Shown: in pieces, positions 60,499-64,000 of the stretch
Layout: the number at the start of each line of letters is the position of its first letter
How positions within the stretch are numbered: position 1 is the stretch's first letter
Source of the DNA: Protonemura montana
Taxonomy: Eukaryota; Arthropoda; Insecta; Plecoptera; Nemouridae
Direction: 5' to 3'
NCBI GenBank assembly: GCA_947568835.1
Contig: OX387602.1
Span: 15,303,021-15,367,020, forward strand
Length of the DNA stretch: 64,000 nt
The notes under the pieces: model-generated
What the model was told of the DNA's origin: nothing
Database searches by the model: none
What the model saw: the letters and a program-made list of their open reading frames with translations, nothing else
Made by a program: the position numbers and the translations under genes

Positions 60499-61740
60499 AT
60501 GAAAATGATAAAATCTCTTCGAGCCAAGACCCGACGCAAACAAGCCTCACCACTCTCTGTCTCAGCAGCGTTGAAGCCACTTTATATCGCAAGTCGGCTT
60601 TTCGGGGTAGCTGCCTATACCCCCGACTTTAATCAGTCAGTACTTGCAACGTGCTACACCATCATGTTGTCACTCTACATCGCTGTAGTCTCGTTGAGAG
60701 CACTATTCAATTTAAGCGTTTTGTTCAATAAGGGAAACACAACCGTCCAAACGTCTGTAACGGAAGGCCTAATGCTGACGGGAAAACTAGCAAGTGCAGT
60801 ACTTGCTCTTATATCGGCAATAATAAGAAAAGAACCTGACAGAATGCGACAATTATTTCAAGAATTTGACGCAGTCGAAAAAGCTCACAGAGTTAACTCT
60901 GCACCACACAATACATTACGACTTCACGTAACTGCAAGTCTTGCCTGTCTCAGTTTCTTTCTCGTGAGTTTTGCCACAGTAGACAAGCTCTTTTATGGAA
61001 GCACAAATGACATGTGGTATTTTAGCATGACTTACATTGCCTACTTTGCCGTCTACATCAGTTTCGCTCAATTCACGGCATTCGTTGTGGCTATTTACAC
61101 TAAATATCAAATCGTCAATAATGATCTAAACGCAGTCTTCACCGATGGCAACAGAAATTCAGAAAACCCATGCATTTTCATCATGAAGTCTGGCTGGCTG
61201 GGCTCAGATGTCGGCCAAAGATCATCATCGACAATTTTGTCCTTCAATAACCATAGAATCCTGGCAGGACTAAAAACAATCCGCAAAACCCACATTCAAC
61301 TGTTGCACTGTGGACATTTAGTCATGTCAATCTTCGGTCTTAGAATCCTCACATATATTTCGTTCTTCTTCACGGAACTTCTCTGTGCGGCAAACACGAC
61401 TATCTACCAAGTGTTTTATTCTGTGACAATAGTTATCCCCCTCTTTGCTATCTCTTTTTGTTGGATATTTGAGAAAATCATCATGTTGATTATTTTATCT
61501 AAGTCTTGTCAGCTGGCAGTTAACGAGGCTGACAAGACTGTGTTGTTGGTGCAAAGACTTCTGCTTGTCGACGGTCTCAGCCTAGAGGTTCTGGACGAGC
61601 TAAAAAGCTTTACCACTCAGCTTACGTGCGGCAAGCTTAAGTTTAAAGCGTGCGATATGGTTACCATCGACATGCTGATGCTGCTCAGTTTTTGTGCCAC
61701 AATCTGCACGTACATTGTTGTTTTGGTTACCGTTAAATAA
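60499..61740 (+). CDS. Gustatory receptor (7tm_7), cluster copy 4
   Basis: Single-exon receptor of 413 residues starting with ATG at 60499. The N terminus has AALKPLYIASRLFGVAAYTP, the counterpart of the RPL..C....L.PY block in copies 2 and 3. Seven hydrophobic spans are visible. The conserved segments include KTHIQLLHCGHLVMSIFGLR before span 5, ADKTVLLVQRLLLVDGLSLE after span 6, LKSFTTQLTCGKLKFKACDM and the ending TYIVVLVTVK, again without QF. It is the nearest relative of the broken copy at 62.2-63.4 kb. Expected as a taste receptor channel subunit; ligand unknown. Confidence 0.86.
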   Translation: MKMIKSLRAKTRRKQASPLSVSAALKPLYIASRLFGVAAYTPDFNQSVLATCYTIMLSLYIAVVSLRALFNLSVLFNKGNTTVQTSVTEGLMLTGKLASAVLALISAIIRKEPDRMRQLFQEFDAVEKAHRVNSAPHNTLRLHVTASLACLSFFLVSFATVDKLFYGSTNDMWYFSMTYIAYFAVYISFAQFTAFVVAIYTKYQIVNNDLNAVFTDGNRNSENPCIFIMKSGWLGSDVGQRSSSTILSFNNHRILAGLKTIRKTHIQLLHCGHLVMSIFGLRILTYISFFFTELLCAANTTIYQVFYSVTIVIPLFAISFCWIFEKIIMLIILSKSCQLAVNEADKTVLLVQRLLLVDGLSLEVLDELKSFTTQLTCGKLKFKACDMVTIDMLMLLSFCATICTYIVVLVTVK

Positions 61741-62194
61741 TTATTTGTGTGGAATAGGCATCAACAATAAGACCTCAAATGGACACTCAAAAACGTAAAA
61801 TAATCAAGAAATATAATGCGTAAGAGCAAATTGACTATTTACAATAAGAGCTGTCAATATCTGTAAATTGTTTCAGAGGTATATTTCCCTAGATAGATGT
61901 TATATTTTCATTTACGTAGTGTTCGAACCCTTTGTTCCGAAACGTATTTTAGCGACATCAATTCATTTTTGTGATTGAACGTAAAGATCCTGATCGAACA
62001 CGACACATTACGAATCCAACGGATTGCTTGTAAATGAATACAAATATTGACAATCGTGTGCATGATAATCTTCAAACTCTTCTACACCTTAGTGGCTGAA
62101 CAACGCACTATCAGTAATCGCTATAATCTGAGGAATTCCACGTGTGAGACAGTTTATTTTCCACATTTGTAGGCAGCACGTGTTACGATAAGTC
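61741..62194. other. Spacer between receptor copy 4 and the broken copy 5
   Basis: 454 bases of AT-rich sequence with no feature I can support besides UTR/promoter of the flanking copies. Confidence 0.4.
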
Positions 62195-63417
62195 GTGAGT
62201 TCGTCACTCAAAATAGCTCGAAAAGAATCTCAAATCTCACTATCTTCAGCACTGAAAACTATTTATCTTAAGACTTGCTCCTTACCAAGGTTGTTTAAAA
62301 TTATCGTTACTTTCTTATTTCTACTCCATTTTAATCTCTTTTGTCATATTCAGTCTATCAACAAGATGTTTTTGCGTTTCAATAAAGTTCTATAATGATT
62401 CTACAGAATCAAAGAAATCCAAGACTGCATCACCACGTTGATAATTCTAACTACCAATGGAATATCTGCATTGGTTTCATTATTATGTCGATTATCACGC
62501 GAAAGAGCGAGGAATTTAAAGCGCCTAATTGCAAGCATAGACCAAATAGGTCGTCTGGCAAAGAGAAGTTTAGAAGACAACAATCAACTTCTATGTCGTC
62601 GCATTCGTCTGGCAATGGCGGGTGGCACGGTGGTTCTGATTGCATTTGCGATATCAGACGATATCATTTTCCCAGTTCTGTACGACAGAACAGCTTTATT
62701 CGATACATATCTATCTTTTTTCATAGCCTTCACTACTTATGCTGAAGTTGTAGTTTTCATAATAATTATTTTTCGTCAATATGCGAATATAAACAAGATC
62801 CTGGTTTCGCTCTTAAAATGCAATGTCGGTTGTAAAATGAATTCCTTACAAAAATTAAGAAGATATACATCTGCAACCACCACTTATTACCCTAATGGTG
62901 TATTTCCTCTTGGAAAAAACACCCATAAGCCGATCTGTTCTGCCAATAAGAGTCTTCACATTTTTACTGCATACGCCAGAGCATACGTCAAGCTCACATT
63001 CAGCTGTTCCACTGCTCTGAAATGGCAATGCACGTTTTTGGTCTAAGAATCCTCGGGGTGCTTTTATTGTTTTCTCCGAGTACTTGCGCTGGTTTTTGGA
63101 AATAGCGTACACAACATCTATCAGTGTATTTCAGTTGGTGCGTGGATTGCTGAGAAAACATGTTTGATGGTTATCTTGACAAAGTATTGCCAATTGGCGA
63201 TCGATGAAGCTAATAAAACCACGTCGTTAGTGCAAGGACACTTGCTTGCTGGTGGTGTCAGTAGCGAAGTGCACGAAGAGCTTCAAAGCTTCGCGAAGCA
63301 GCTTACAGGCAGCAAGCTAACGCTTAAAGCGTGTAGCGTGGTGAATATTAATTTGCATTTTCTGCATAGTTTCTCGGCCACAGTTTGCAAGTGCATATTG
63401 GTTTTGGTCACAGTGCA
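62195..63417 (+). pseudogene. Broken gustatory receptor, cluster copy 5
   Basis: Matches copy 4 along its length but cannot be read through. It begins at a GTG (62195) where copy 4 has its start region (SSLKIARKES, SALKTIYL against SAALKPLYI), so the ATG seems lost. Two stops in a row, TAA TGA, lie at 62393-62398; the same frame then runs on to about 62980. The stretch equivalent to copy 4 HIQLLHC..FGLRIL lies in the next frame (about 62986-63110), and the C-terminal block (KYCQLAIDEANKTTSLVQ, FAKQLTGSKLTLKACS, ILVLVTVQ) is back in the first frame from about 63150. At the expected stop after VTVQ there is TAT, so the frame runs on to 63505. Several independent lesions make a functional product unlikely. 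Confidence 0.85.
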
Positions 63418-64000
63418 ATATAAGAACGGCAGTGAAATTATGGAATTTGTACAATACAATTTGTACAATCAGTTGCAGTGGGAGCAGCCGCAAACAGCGC
63501 GGTGATGTGGACTCTTTTAGGAGTGGAGTGGTGGTTAAGTCCAGCATCACTCGAGATTAGACGCAAATTTTACTTCAGTGTCGCCTATCGCAGGGATTTT
63601 AGGCATGTTGCGATATTTTTTAAGATTCCACCCACGGCCACCAATTGTAGTGACTCTTACAAAGATTTCACTTTTGGGCTTCTATTTATACTATTATTTG
63701 TACTTCCTTGTGGGCACTAGTCTGTTACAAATAAAGCACAAGTAAAAATAAATACAATTTGTAGTGTACAAAGTTATTTGGGACTTAGGATTTGCAAATA
63801 TTGTATTTTGATTCATAATTAAGATCCCACGCTTGGCTACCAATTGTAATGAGAGATTGTCTTTTTTTCATCAAGAATGCCCGTTGCTGCAGGGTACCTA
63901 TTTTTAGAATTTTACAGTGGCTACCATGGAAACATGCAACATTTACTAGGTAAAAAGGTACCTAAAAGGTACCTATTATAGGTACCTTTATTGTACACTT
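63418..64000. other. Right flank of the receptor cluster
   Basis: No gene supported. A short diverged direct repeat (CCACCAATTGTAGTGA at about 63639 and CTACCAATTGTAATGA at about 63838) and a GGTACC-rich palindrome cluster near the end are present. Confidence 0.4.
63965..63989. repeat. 25-bp perfect palindrome with 1-nt centre, in a GGTACC cluster
   Basis: Arms AAAGGTACCTAT and ATAGGTACCTTT flank a single T. Another GGTACC lies 12 bases upstream and one more at about 63894, four in under 100 bases. The window ends 11 bases later, so the full structure may be larger. Confidence 0.75.

Noticed and set aside
1-64000. CRISPR arrays, operons, phage or bacterial mobile elements
   Set aside because: The window is eukaryotic; no regularly spaced repeats or bacterial gene organisation were seen.

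Overview
The window is nuclear DNA from an animal, most likely an insect. The genes are split by spliceosomal introns with GT..AG borders. The right end carries a tandem cluster of single-exon seven-helix chemoreceptors of the insect gustatory type (7tm_7). The sequence is AT-rich, with long introns and old transposon debris. Single-exon gustatory receptor arrays and the Trk-like kinase would suit a hemimetabolous insect such as a cockroach, termite or stick insect, but the sequence does not settle the order.

Layout. (1) 1-1.2 kb: last exon of a DNAJC7-type co-chaperone (+). (2) 1.8-2.3 kb: a two-exon gene (-) for a small Lys-rich protein I do not recognise, tail-to-tail with DNAJC7 and head-to-head with (3) TBCD (2.8-6.4 kb, +), a full-length tubulin cofactor D in one uninterrupted exon. 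(4) 9.5-22.4 kb (-), possibly with a first exon at 36.5 kb: a receptor tyrosine kinase whose exons join in phase through an EGF-like module, one membrane helix, a juxtamembrane NPQY site and a Trk-like kinase domain. (5) Candidate nested items on the same strand inside its introns: an alternative exon near 20.4 kb and a three-exon secreted-protein gene at 22.9-25.4 kb. (6) 25.4-40.9 kb: mostly non-coding, with a hAT-like element at 32.4-33.9 kb that has terminal inverted repeats and a near-perfect 8-bp target duplication. (7) 40.9 kb: an orphan ORF with a hydrophobic N terminus. (8) 42.8-45.1 kb (+): four exons of a ZRSR2-type minor/major spliceosome factor. (9) 45.1-52.3 kb: no supported gene. 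(10) 52.3-63.4 kb (+): four intact gustatory receptors and a fifth, broken copy. The middle pair shares a roughly 96% identical 3' block although the rest of the proteins is far more diverged, which points to gene conversion.

The left half holds housekeeping genes (chaperone, tubulin folding, splicing) and one signalling receptor. The right end is a birth-and-death chemosensory array. There is no operon logic; the clearest shared regulation is the 0.54-kb divergent promoter region between TBCD and the small Lys-rich gene. All exon joins are by eye from splice consensus and phase; no database search or transcript was available.
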